64,000 nucleotides of DNA, taken from the NCBI RefSeq assembly GCF_000612505.1, contig NZ_CP004078.1, positions 2,034,001 through 2,098,000 of the forward strand, read 5' to 3'. Within the stretch, counting starts at the first letter, position 1. Each line of letters begins with the position of its first letter. Of the stretch, positions 8,804 to 16,246 are shown piece by piece. The notes below the pieces were generated by a model that worked only from the letters and a program-made list of their open reading frames with translations, did not search any database and was not told the DNA's origin. The position numbers were made by a program, and so were the translations under genes. Source of the DNA: Paenibacillus sabinae T27 (GTDB taxonomy: Bacteria > Bacillota > Bacilli > Paenibacillales > Paenibacillaceae).

Positions 8804-9398
8804 AGAATATGCGTTCGTTCAGATTATGTTCTCGTCCTCGGCGGCGGTGCGCAGTGACAGCTTCGGCCTGTCCAGACGGGAAGTGATGAAGATATTGAAG
8901 CTGAGTCCGGATGACGGGCAGGGGTTTGTCTCTTTTTTGAAAAGAGTGAATCAGGCCGTCTCTCGCTACTACAGGCTGGTCTATGACGAGCGGCGGGACC
9001 GGGCCGTTGTGCTGATTCATGTTCCTGCCAGACAGGCCAGAGAGCTGCTGCCTTCCGAAAGCCTGGCCTTGCTGATGTTTATTTTTTATCACCAGGAAGT
9101 GCTCCGGAACGATTTCACACTGTTCACCCAGCTGCTTGAGGCGTTCGGGCATGAGTCTCTTGACGTCAGGCGGAAAATACTTGCGAACCTTGACACGCTT
9201 ATCAAGCTTGGCGCCGTGTCCCGATACGAGCATCCATCGGGTGAGGAAGCCTATGCGCTGACAGCGATCGGGGCCCGGCTGTTCTCGGACTCCTATTTGA
9301 AACGTTTTACCGAGTTTAGCCACTCGCAGCAGCTGAATATGGACGATGTGCTGAAGTTCTTCAAACGCTATAATCTCGAGGCAGGTGAGGGAATGTGA
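8718..9398 (+). CDS. MksE/JetB-like subunit of the SMC complex
   Basis: This 226-residue acidic, helical protein has the size and position of MksE or JetB, the winged-helix subunit that binds the kleisin. The part RRKILANLDTLIKLGAVSRYEHPSGEEAYALT (residues 150-180) looks like a winged helix with a beta hairpin, and the C-terminus KRFTEFSHSQQLNMDDVLKFF is amphipathic. It may belong to DUF6063, which I recall as the JetB of some Firmicute Wadjet systems; this is not verified. The ATG start has GGGGGAG nine bases upstream. It overlaps the kleisin-like gene by 86 bases and the SMC gene by four (GTGA), so the three products are likely coupled in translation. Confidence 0.7.
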   Translation: MSSEELEGSYSNLPLAAMERLTAVLSPDEEYAFVQIMFSSSAAVRSDSFGLSRREVMKILKLSPDDGQGFVSFLKRVNQAVSRYYRLVYDERRDRAVVLIHVPARQARELLPSESLALLMFIFYHQEVLRNDFTLFTQLLEAFGHESLDVRRKILANLDTLIKLGAVSRYEHPSGEEAYALTAIGARLFSDSYLKRFTEFSHSQQLNMDDVLKFFKRYNLEAGEGM

Positions 9399-12300
9399 AT
9401 CCTTGGGCGCTGGAGTTTAGCGGCATCCGCGATTTTACCGATACCCGGCTGGAATGGGGCGGACCTGAAGATCATGTGCTGATAGGCGGGCCGAACGGCT
9501 CGGGAAAATCGACAATCACGTTCTGCCTTGGAGCGGTGCTTGCCTCTTCCAAAGTGGATCTGGAAGGGCTGCGTTCGCGGAATTTATCGCCAGACCGGGT
9601 GTGGCGAGCGGCGATTCAGCTTGTTTTTGCCAATACCGGGGACAGCCCCGTTGATGCTGGAGCTTACATCGGCTTCCGGTTGAATCTGGAGCAGCAGCCC
9701 GGGGAGCCACTGCGGAAGGAGTATTATATTTGCGAAGGGGAAGAAGCCTGGAAATGGGATACAGAGACCCGCTATACCCCCGGGGACAGCGTCAATGATC
9801 TGCATGAGTACCGCCAGCAGCTGAAGCATAAATATAAGGTGGCCCCCGACGCCTTTTATTTGATCTGGTATCAGCAAGATGTGAACCAGTTCGCTGTCAT
9901 GCGGCCTGAGGAGCGCTTCCGTATCTTCAGCGAAATGACCGGCATTGACCGGATGCAGCATAATTGGGAGAAGGTAAAAGAGGAACGAAAAGATGCGCTC
10001 TCCACGCTCCAGACGGCGGAAAGCAACCAGCATTCGCACAAGCTTAACCTGGGCAACTGGCAGCAGGAGCGGGACCGGCTGCTCGGAAGGAACGAACGCC
10101 GGAGGCTGGGACTCCATACTGCGCTGACCGCTTCGGCGGCGCTTGAACGGCTGTACGGCAGGGAAAGCGATGCGCTGAGGGAGCGGATCGGCGGACTGGA
10201 AGAGCGGTTGGGAGCTGAAAAGGAGCGATTAATGGGGCTGGAGGAGGAGCACCGGTCCTGCCAGGGAGAGCTTGAAGACAAGACGCGCCGGAAGAATGAA
10301 CTGGACGGCCTGCTGGCGGAGCTGGAAGGACGGACGGACGAAGAACGCACCCTTCGCGAGCGGCTGAGTGATGAATACCGGCAGCTGGAAGATATTCTCC
10401 GGGAGCTGGATAAACAGATGAGGGCGATTCCCTATTCCAGAGCACAGGTCGAAGAACGGTTGGCGCAGGACCGGGCAAGGCTCCGGGAGACGGAAGCCAA
10501 AGAGCGGGAGACAGAGGAGAAGTGCCGGGAGGCCCAGACGCATCTGGATCGGCTGATCGGGGAAGTCGGCAGGCTGAAATATGCGCAGGAGGAGGACTTC
10601 CGCAGGCTAGGCGACGCCAAGAAGATGCTCGCCCAGTATGGTGGAAGCGCCGGGCTTGAACGCGAGGTCGAGAGCCTGGAGAGCCGGCGTTCCGCCTTGC
10701 TGGACAGCGGAAGGGAACTGGAGCAAGGCATCCGCTCTATGAAGGAGGAGGTCTTCACGCTGATGAAGGGCGGCGGAATGCTCAGCTTGAGACAGGCGAA
10801 ATCGATCGGCCGCCTGCGCGGCCAAGGTCTAACCGTCTACACCCTGCCGGACCTGCTGGAAATGGACGAGCATGTTCCGCTGGAGCGGGAAGAGCGGCTG
10901 GACGCCATCAAGTATACGCTGTTTGTGGACGCCCGGGGCTTCGCAGCGCCGACCGATGTCTGTCATGTCGAGCTGCCTGCCGTTGTCCCCGAACGGACGA
11001 TGGATGAGCTGCCACCTCTCGGGCTGCGCGTGAAACAAGATATCGACGACAAGACGTACGCCGCAGCCCAGAAAGCATTATGGTGGATCGGAACCCTGAT
11101 ATCCGGCGCCGCTTCCTCGAAGGCTTGGCTTGGAAACGGCCAGCTTGTCGACGCCCTTGGACGGAGAGGGGCTCAGGAGGACAGGCAATGGATTCTCCAT
11201 CCGCGCGGAATCAAGCTGCGTATGAAGCACGCAGGCGAAGAGCTGGACAAGCTGGAGCTTCAGCTTGATTCCGAACGCCGGGAACTGGAGGAATGCGAGG
11301 AACGGCTGAGTCTCATCCGTTCGGTGCTTCAAATGATCAAGGAAGCGGAGACAATTGTGGGCGATGTTGCCGAGCGGGATTTGAGAAAGCGCGAGCTGGA
11401 GCGGAAGACGGACGAGCTGCGGAAGTGGACGGAAATCCGGGACGAATCCGCCGGTGAAGCCCGGCAGCTGAACCGGACCGCCGCCGAGCTTGCGGTCCGA
11501 ATTGAAGCGCTCGAGGGCTACCGGCAAGTGTATGACCGGGCCGACCGGGAAAGCTCCGCAATCGAGCGCTTCGGGCAGCTCGGCAGAGAGCTAGAGATTT
11601 CGGCCGAGCGGGTGCAAAAGCTCGAAAGAGAGCTTCAGGACCGTGAGGAGGAAGCGGATCGGCTTACCCGCTCGCTGGAATCGGCAAGGAGGAGGGTCAG
11701 GGAGCAGCTCCAGTATATCGAAGAATCGAACAAGACGCTGGAGGCGCTGACCCGGGAGAAGAACGACGGGCTGGAGCTTCTGGAAGTCGCAGAGGAGAGC
11801 TGGACGGCCGAGCGCCGATTTTACAGCGACTGGACCGTTCGACTGGATTCCGTATACGCCACACTACTTGAGGAATCGCCGGACTTTCCTCCGGCGGCCG
11901 ACTGGAATCCGGCGCAGGCTAAAGCGCGCAAGGAGGACGCTCTCGTTCAGTTAAATCAGGCGATCATCGAGACGGTGGACGAGAACGCCGTGGAGAATTA
12001 CGAGAAAGTCAGGCTGGAGTTCGAGCGGGGCGAGCAGGAGGTGCAGAATGCCCGCATGCTTCTGCGTCAGCTGGAGGAGAGTCTGGCCGAGCTTGAAGCG
12101 AAGCTGATCAGCACGACCGATTATGAAATCAAGCAGATAAACAGCCGGTTTACCCGGTATATGGATCTGTTCTCGTTTGACGGCGAAGTGAGCTGGGAGC
12201 TGCAGGAGATGAAGCAGGGCAACGTAAAGTATTACCTGAACATCAGGGCCAGAAAGCAGGGCCACCGGGGACCGCTGGAGGAAATCGGCATAAAGGGCCG

Positions 12301-12628
12301 CGGAGGACGGGTCGGCAAAGGGGTGTCCGGCGGGGAGGAATCGCTGAGCTCGCTGCTGTTCGCCCTTGCTCTGCTCAAGACAATTGAGGCTGAGCCGGGA
12401 TTCATCGTGCTGGACGAATTCGACAGCGCCCTGGACGAGGGCAGAAAGTCCAAGGTGTTCGAGCTGTACGAGCAGGAGCTGTCGAGAAAAATGATCATCC
12501 TGTCTCCGAAGTCCCATGAGTCGGATTATCTGTGGCATTTCAACGAAGCGTTTGTCGTATATCATGACGCGAGGGTCCCCCAAAGCGCGGTGATCCGCAT
12601 CAAGAAAAAAGCGGTAGTTAAAGTTTAA
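9395..12628 (+). CDS. SMC-like ATPase (JetC/MksB-like)
   Basis: This 1077-residue protein has the full SMC layout. Walker A GGPNGSGKST lies at residues 31-40 of the N-terminal half head. Coiled coils run at about 190-450 and 615-900, separated by a non-Zn-hook hinge-like domain (residues 460-610, with LDAIKYTLFVDARGFAAP). The C-terminal half head has the signature GKGVSGGEESLSSLLFALALLK and Walker B FIVLDEFDSALDEG near the end. The absence of a CXXC hook excludes Rad50/SbcC; the length and operon partners point to MksB or JetC. It should dimerise, bind DNA and hydrolyse ATP to extrude or clamp DNA loops. GTG start overlaps the upstream stop. A strong terminator follows, and no JetD-type TOPRIM nuclease gene is beside it. 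Confidence 0.85.
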   Translation: MNPWALEFSGIRDFTDTRLEWGGPEDHVLIGGPNGSGKSTITFCLGAVLASSKVDLEGLRSRNLSPDRVWRAAIQLVFANTGDSPVDAGAYIGFRLNLEQQPGEPLRKEYYICEGEEAWKWDTETRYTPGDSVNDLHEYRQQLKHKYKVAPDAFYLIWYQQDVNQFAVMRPEERFRIFSEMTGIDRMQHNWEKVKEERKDALSTLQTAESNQHSHKLNLGNWQQERDRLLGRNERRRLGLHTALTASAALERLYGRESDALRERIGGLEERLGAEKERLMGLEEEHRSCQGELEDKTRRKNELDGLLAELEGRTDEERTLRERLSDEYRQLEDILRELDKQMRAIPYSRAQVEERLAQDRARLRETEAKERETEEKCREAQTHLDRLIGEVGRLKYAQEEDFRRLGDAKKMLAQYGGSAGLEREVESLESRRSALLDSGRELEQGIRSMKEEVFTLMKGGGMLSLRQAKSIGRLRGQGLTVYTLPDLLEMDEHVPLEREERLDAIKYTLFVDARGFAAPTDVCHVELPAVVPERTMDELPPLGLRVKQDIDDKTYAAAQKALWWIGTLISGAASSKAWLGNGQLVDALGRRGAQEDRQWILHPRGIKLRMKHAGEELDKLELQLDSERRELEECEERLSLIRSVLQMIKEAETIVGDVAERDLRKRELERKTDELRKWTEIRDESAGEARQLNRTAAELAVRIEALEGYRQVYDRADRESSAIERFGQLGRELEISAERVQKLERELQDREEEADRLTRSLESARRRVREQLQYIEESNKTLEALTREKNDGLELLEVAEESWTAERRFYSDWTVRLDSVYATLLEESPDFPPAADWNPAQAKARKEDALVQLNQAIIETVDENAVENYEKVRLEFERGEQEVQNARMLLRQLEESLAELEAKLISTTDYEIKQINSRFTRYMDLFSFDGEVSWELQEMKQGNVKYYLNIRARKQGHRGPLEEIGIKGRGGRVGKGVSGGEESLSSLLFALALLKTIEAEPGFIVLDEFDSALDEGRKSKVFELYEQELSRKMIILSPKSHESDYLWHFNEAFVVYHDARVPQSAVIRIKKKAVVKV

Positions 12629-12677
12629 AGTTCGGACAAAGAAAGCACGAATAATAAATGGACATTGACGCTTGGAG

Positions 12678-12708
12678 CGCCCGTAGAGGGCGCACGGGCG
12701 TTTTTTTT
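12678..12708 (+). terminator. Terminator of the SMC operon
   Basis: CGCCCGT / ACGGGCG stem with a GAGGGCGC-containing loop, followed by eight T, 50 bases after the SMC stop codon. Confidence 0.9.
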
Positions 12709-12719
12709 GGAGTTCAAGA

Positions 12720-12748
12720 TTGACTTCTTGTTTGGGTTGGGATATTAT
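12720..12748 (+). promoter_or_regulatory. Sigma-A promoter of the DUF6530-like/GIY-YIG unit
   Basis: TTGACT and TATTAT are separated by exactly 17 bases. It lies 11 bases after the SMC operon terminator, so the downstream genes are a separate transcription unit. Confidence 0.7.
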
Positions 12749-12762
12749 GTCACTGTTACTCA

Positions 12763-12786
12763 TTTAGTAATTTAGTAAATTAGTAA
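12763..12786 (+). repeat. Three tandem 8-bp repeats in the 5' leader
   Basis: TTTAGTAA, TTTAGTAA and ATTAGTAA follow one another without spacing, starting about 15 bases after the -10 box. They lie in the likely transcribed leader and could be a binding site for a regulator. Confidence 0.6.
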
Positions 12787-12823
12787 ATCGAGAAATCGAA
12801 CTGACGACAGGAGATCAAAGAAA

Positions 12824-13303
12824 ATGAAAATTCCAACAACGCTCAAGCATAAACCGGTTATCGTATCCGAGAATTATGAAAACGTCGATGGCAGATATGC
12901 GAATCAATCGGACGCCAAGGGGCTTTCGTTAGGCTTGGCCCAATGGAACGACCGCGGAAAAGTCGATATTTCGGCCAAAGTATGGCGGTACACAGGCGAG
13001 AAGTGGTCCAGACAATCGGAGGAGCTGCCGCTGCATCGTGTGCTTGATCTGGCCATTCTGGTCACGCGCAGCATGGTTCATTTCCGGGAGGCCTACCAGT
13101 ATCCGGAGCTGTACGATCCCGAGAATCCGGTTATTGACCGGGTGGGATTACAGGGAGATGCGATGACCGTCTCCGTATGCACGGACAACGACAGAATCCA
13201 TGAAGATATCAAGCTGTTCAGCCAGGCGCTCAGCGATGACGGGGAACTGATTGGGGAACGTCTGAAGACGCTGTCGGTAATTTTGAAGGAAATGGGTTAT
13301 TAA
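12824..13303 (+). CDS. DUF6530-like conserved protein
   Basis: This 159-residue soluble protein begins MKIPTTLKHKPVIVSENYENVDGRYA and contains DAKGLSLGLAQWNDRGKVDISAKVWRYTG, followed by a helical part (HRVLDLAILVTRSMVHF) and a C-terminal helix EDIKLFSQALSDDGELIGERLKTL. I recall this as a small family of uncharacterised Firmicute proteins, probably DUF6530; the name is from memory. No catalytic motif is evident. It has its own promoter with tandem repeats and lies 31 bases upstream of the disrupted GIY-YIG gene, so the two formed an operon. The ribosome binding site is GACAGGAG. Confidence 0.65.
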   Translation: MKIPTTLKHKPVIVSENYENVDGRYANQSDAKGLSLGLAQWNDRGKVDISAKVWRYTGEKWSRQSEELPLHRVLDLAILVTRSMVHFREAYQYPELYDPENPVIDRVGLQGDAMTVSVCTDNDRIHEDIKLFSQALSDDGELIGERLKTLSVILKEMGY

Positions 13304-13372
13304 ACGGTCCGAAGAAGGATAGGAGGCAGAGTAAGTGGCACTTGATAAACAGAAGAAGAAAGAGCTTGCTGC

Positions 13373-13376
13373 GGCG
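13373..13376 (+). repeat. Target-site duplication, left copy (GGCG)
   Basis: GGCG directly abuts the left TG end of the element and is repeated after its right CA end. Confidence 0.8.
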
Positions 13377-13413
13377 TGGTCAAGACCCCATTTAGTGGAC
13401 ATTGAAAAAACAC

Positions 13414-14424
13414 CTAGGCTGCAAACTGGCGCCGGTACTCTACCGGCGTCAGTTTATTTAATTTACGTTGCGGCCGTTTTCGGTTATAAAATCGTATGTA
13501 TTTCTCAATTCGGCTTTGTGCCTCTGCCAGATTTCGGATATCATAGGGATAGAGTCCTTCCGTTTTGAGATGCGAGAAGAAGCTCTCCATGGAGGCGTTG
13601 TCTAGGCAATTGCCCCGGCGAGACATGCTGATTTGGGCGCCAACCTGTGGCAGCATGTCGTGGTAAGCATGAGACGTGTACTGGAATCCCTGGTCGCTGT
13701 GAACGACCAATCCGGTCACGTCTTTTTGCTTGGCAAAAGCTTTGGTGAACGTCTGTAGAACCAGCTCATTGTCGTTGCGTTCACCTAGCTGGTAGGCCAC
13801 TATCTCGTTGTTAAATAAGTCTTTCACCGCTGAAAGATACAGCCAGCGATCCCCGACACGGTATTGGGTGACATCGGTGACCCATTTCTGGTTTGGTTTT
13901 TCAGCTGTAAAGTTTCGTTTGAGCAAGTTCTCAGCTACACGCTCACCTGTCGGGTACGTCACGTTCAAGCGGCGTTTTCGGCGGATCTTAGCTTGAAGGC
14001 CAAGCTGTTGCATGAGACGCAGTATCTTCTTGTGGTTCATCCATATCCCCTCGTCCTGCCATATCATAAGTTGGAGCTGCCGATAACCGTACTTCCCCTC
14101 ATAGCGCCAGTAAGCTCTACTGATGAGTTTCTTGGCATCTGCATCCCGATCGGTCTGTTTTCGCTTCAGGTATGCGTAATAACCGCTTCTGGAAACGCCG
14201 AATAACTGGCACAATTCTGTGATCCGACCTTGGGCAGACGCCTTCTCTACAAGGACATACCTTTCTTCCTTACCTCCTGTATCCAGATTTCCAAGCACTT
14301 TTTTAGCATTTCGTTTTCCCGCTTGAGCTTTTGAACATACCGGTCTTGATTGATGTATTCCTCTCGTCTGCCTCGCTGATCCAGGAGTCCAAATTCGCCT
14401 TGTTCCCGGTATTTGCGCATCCAC
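13414..14424 (-). CDS. IS3-family transposase OrfB (DDE integrase part)
   Basis: The rve-type integrase domain shows all three catalytic acids: WVTDVTQYRVG (first Asp), LVVHSDQGFQYTS (second Asp) and RRGNCLDNASMESFFSHLK (Glu). An HTH_21 segment, YEGKYGYRQLQLMIWQDEG, precedes it. The listed start is simply the first available one. The N-terminal 40 or so residues overlap orfA in another frame and are probably not made; translation most likely enters by -1 frameshift near 14300 to give an OrfAB fusion transposase of about 385 residues. The C-terminal NRKRPQRKLNKLTPVEYR is typical. It acts by cutting and joining the element ends. Confidence 0.92.
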   Translation of the reverse strand: MDAQIPGTRRIWTPGSARQTRGIHQSRPVCSKAQAGKRNAKKVLGNLDTGGKEERYVLVEKASAQGRITELCQLFGVSRSGYYAYLKRKQTDRDADAKKLISRAYWRYEGKYGYRQLQLMIWQDEGIWMNHKKILRLMQQLGLQAKIRRKRRLNVTYPTGERVAENLLKRNFTAEKPNQKWVTDVTQYRVGDRWLYLSAVKDLFNNEIVAYQLGERNDNELVLQTFTKAFAKQKDVTGLVVHSDQGFQYTSHAYHDMLPQVGAQISMSRRGNCLDNASMESFFSHLKTEGLYPYDIRNLAEAQSRIEKYIRFYNRKRPQRKLNKLTPVEYRRQFAA

Positions 14425-14564
14425 TTCTTCATCCTCTGCGGGTCTTGAATGCCTAAATGTTCGTTAATCTTTCGGTAGGTCCATCCTTCCACAACATGCA
14501 GGCGAACGGCCTCTTTCTTGATCTCTTCGGAATACGTTTTAAACTTTTGCCCTTTGATAGCCAT
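14247..14564 (-). CDS. IS3-family transposase OrfA (helix-turn-helix part)
   Basis: This 105-residue protein has a Tnp_1-type helix-turn-helix: FKTYSEEIKKEAVRLHVVEG then TYRKINEHLGI and MKKWMRKYREQGEFGLLD, followed by a leucine-zipper-like tail LKRENEMLKKCLEI. It would bind the element's inverted repeats and, as part of the OrfAB fusion, direct the integrase. GGGGGT upstream of the ATG is the likely ribosome binding site. Its frame overlaps orfB by 178 bases. Confidence 0.9.
   Translation of the reverse strand: MAIKGQKFKTYSEEIKKEAVRLHVVEGWTYRKINEHLGIQDPQRMKKWMRKYREQGEFGLLDQRGRREEYINQDRYVQKLKRENEMLKKCLEIWIQEVRKKGMSL
14298..14304 (-). other. Programmed -1 frameshift site A AAA AAG
   Basis: On the minus strand orfA reads CTA AAA AAG TGC. 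The heptamer A AAA AAG permits a one-base backward slip into AAA AAA GTG CTT, which is exactly the orfB frame. This is the standard device of IS3-family elements for making OrfAB. Confidence 0.8.
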
Positions 14565-14642
14565 ACAAAAAATGCACCCCCAAGAACTTCATCGGATAAA
14601 CCAGGGGTTTATTCCAATGTCCATTCTAAGGGGTGCACTTCA

Positions 14643-14646
14643 GGCG
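14643..14646 (+). repeat. Target-site duplication, right copy (GGCG)
   Basis: Second copy of the 4-base duplication, after which the nuclease reading frame resumes at TAC (Tyr). Confidence 0.8.
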
Positions 14647-15099
14647 TACGCGCAGTCTTTTCGCCCGATGGGTGTTTACCAGATTCGAAATGTAAAGAAC
14701 GGCAAAATATTGGTGCTCGGCAGCATGGATTTGACCGGGGCCCGCAACCGGCTAAGCTTCATGCAGCAATCGAATTTGAACTCGATCCATGAGCTGCAGT
14801 CCGATTGGAAAATCTATGGCGGCGACAGCTTCGTATTCGAGGAACTGGACCTTATCAAGCCGCGTGAAGAAACGATGAACGACAGTTCAGAACTTAACGA
14901 ATACCAGCAAGAGGTCGACGCGCTGCTTGAGCTGTGGATCGAGAAGCTTGAGCCCTTCGGGGACAAGGGGTACAACAAGCCGAAGCGGAAATAAAAAGGC
15001 CGCAGCTGAGCGGTCCGGCTGGATCACAATGATAGGCACGACTCCTAAGGCGGTCCCGGCGGCTTAATAACACAATGAACCCGATTGTCTGATAAAATG

Positions 15100-15138
15100 G
15101 CAAAAGACCGTCCCCTTACCGGGAAAACGGTCTTTTGC
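15100..15138. terminator. Bidirectional terminator between convergent genes
   Basis: GCAAAAGACCGT / ACGGTCTTTTGC forms a perfect 12-base stem. The arms give T-rich 3' sequence on both strands, serving the GIY-YIG gene from the left and the carbonic anhydrase gene from the right. Confidence 0.8.
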
Positions 15139-15154
15139 TTGCTTCCGGCTGCAG

Positions 15155-15982
15155 TTACCCTTCCGTCTCCAGTTTGCGGCCGTCCAGCGGCTGGACCGGG
15201 CGGTTATCATGCGGGAAAATGCTGCGGAACGCGCCGATCTGGTCTGCGGACCATTCCACCTGCTCCTGCAGGACGATCCACTGTACCCCTTCGGTGCACG
15301 GCGGTGTGGTCAGCGAGCCTTGGTAGCGGTAGGAATGAAGATTGTCCGGAAGCAGGGCGCTCAGATCGAACGTTCCCCCAATGACCGTTGCTTCTTCGCT
15401 TTCTTCCTTAGGGAGCTGGGACCACAGCTTGTTCAGCTCCGCGTTCTCCGCGCCGCTGTTAATAAGTACGCTCAGAACGGCAAATTCCCCGTCTGCGCTC
15501 TGGTGAACAAAATGCAACTCCATCTCGCTGTGCTTGCCGCCTACTTCGTGCTCACTTGGTAAATGAAAATGAAACTGCTTTAGTGTGTAGGTCTTACCCT
15601 CGAGAACGATATTGTTATCCTGCCCTTTGACGGTTACCTGAATGGTGTGGCCGTTGTTGACCAGAGACACCTCCGAAGGTGAATAATGGACCTGAACCGC
15701 TGAAAGATTTGCGTCTTTCACTACATCTTTGTCCTCAATATCGATCGGGGACTGCTTCTTCCCGGCTTCGCAGGTCTTAAAATCTTCGCTAAGCTCCCCC
15801 CAATATTCGGGAGAAGTCTCTCCCTCATAGGACCAGTGAATTTTCTTGGCCGCGGTCCCCTGCACCGGCTGCCTGTCTTCCGGGCTTTGTCCCGATTGCT
15901 CCCGGTCCGCACAGCCTGCCAGCAGACTGCCGAGCATTAGTCCGGAGAGTAAGAGCCGGGAATACGTGATGGTTGAACGCAT
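15155..15982 (-). CDS. Alpha-type carbonic anhydrase lipoprotein
   Basis: The protein hydrates CO2 to bicarbonate on the outside of the membrane. It has a lipoprotein signal (LLLSGLMLGSLLAGCAD) and the alpha-carbonic-anhydrase core: HWSYEGETSPEYWGEL, KKQSPIDIEDKDV, zinc-ligand pattern QFHFHLPSEHEV plus ELHFVHQ, and YRYQGSLTTPPCTEGVQWIVL near the C-terminus. All three zinc histidines and the conserved Glu and Thr are present, so it should be active. I prefer the ATG at 15982 because AAGGA lies six bases before it; an ATG at 16000 has no ribosome binding site. It is a single gene ended by the bidirectional hairpin. Full domain length is retained. Confidence 0.93.
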   Translation of the reverse strand: MRSTITYSRLLLSGLMLGSLLAGCADREQSGQSPEDRQPVQGTAAKKIHWSYEGETSPEYWGELSEDFKTCEAGKKQSPIDIEDKDVVKDANLSAVQVHYSPSEVSLVNNGHTIQVTVKGQDNNIVLEGKTYTLKQFHFHLPSEHEVGGKHSEMELHFVHQSADGEFAVLSVLINSGAENAELNKLWSQLPKEESEEATVIGGTFDLSALLPDNLHSYRYQGSLTTPPCTEGVQWIVLQEQVEWSADQIGAFRSIFPHDNRPVQPLDGRKLETEG

Positions 15983-16246
15983 CCTCATTCCTTCTTCCAT
16001 ATTATGTATTTGTGCACACTCAGCTTATTTTACCGAATGGAAAATACAGGAACAAGGGCGTTCGGTCCCATTTGGATGGCCATTTTTCGGCGGGACTTCA
16101 TGAGAAGGGAGGGCTTTCATCTTCCCGATCAAAAAGAAAAGCCGCTCCTAACGTCATAGGACTGCCCCGCCGATTGGACGGAAGCTAGTCCCCTTGACTT
16201 AAGGGCAGCTTTTGATAAATGACAAAATTCCTGCTTGGATAATTCT

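Larger units (their letters stand above)
13377..14642 (-). mobile_element. Complete IS3-family insertion sequence, 1266 bp
   Basis: The element begins TGGTCAAGACCCC and ends with the complement of TGAAGTGCACCCC. The imperfect inverted repeats share ACCCC and TGGACATTG at the same distance from each end, and both end in TG/CA as usual for IS3. Two overlapping minus-strand genes encode an HTH protein and a DDE integrase, with a programmed frameshift site between them. Length, ends and gene layout fit the IS150-like branch of IS3. It is flanked by GGCG on both sides, and its genes look intact, so it may still be active and of recent arrival. It reads opposite to the gene it interrupts. Confidence 0.9.
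13335..14994 (+). pseudogene. GIY-YIG nuclease family gene, split by an IS3-family element
   Basis: The 5' part (13335-13376) encodes 14 residues, MALDKQKKKELAAA; the 3' part (14647-14994) encodes 115 residues beginning YAQSFRPMGVYQIRN. Removing the insertion and one copy of the GGCG duplication joins them in frame into a 129-residue protein. The 3' part has the GIY-YIG features of a short Bacillus-type family: GVYQIRNVKNGKILVLGS, the basic GARNR, FEELDL and a C-terminal GDKGYNK. The second Tyr of the motif is replaced (VLG instead of YIG). As it stands the 5' part reads into the element and stops after 77 residues, so no nuclease should be made unless the element leaves. GTG start with AGGAGG upstream. 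Confidence 0.88.

Noticed and set aside
9395..12628. Rad50/SbcC nuclease-type assignment for the SMC ATPase
   Set aside because: No CXXC zinc hook is present and no SbcD/Mre11 gene is adjacent; the MksE- and kleisin-like partners fit an MksB/JetC protein.
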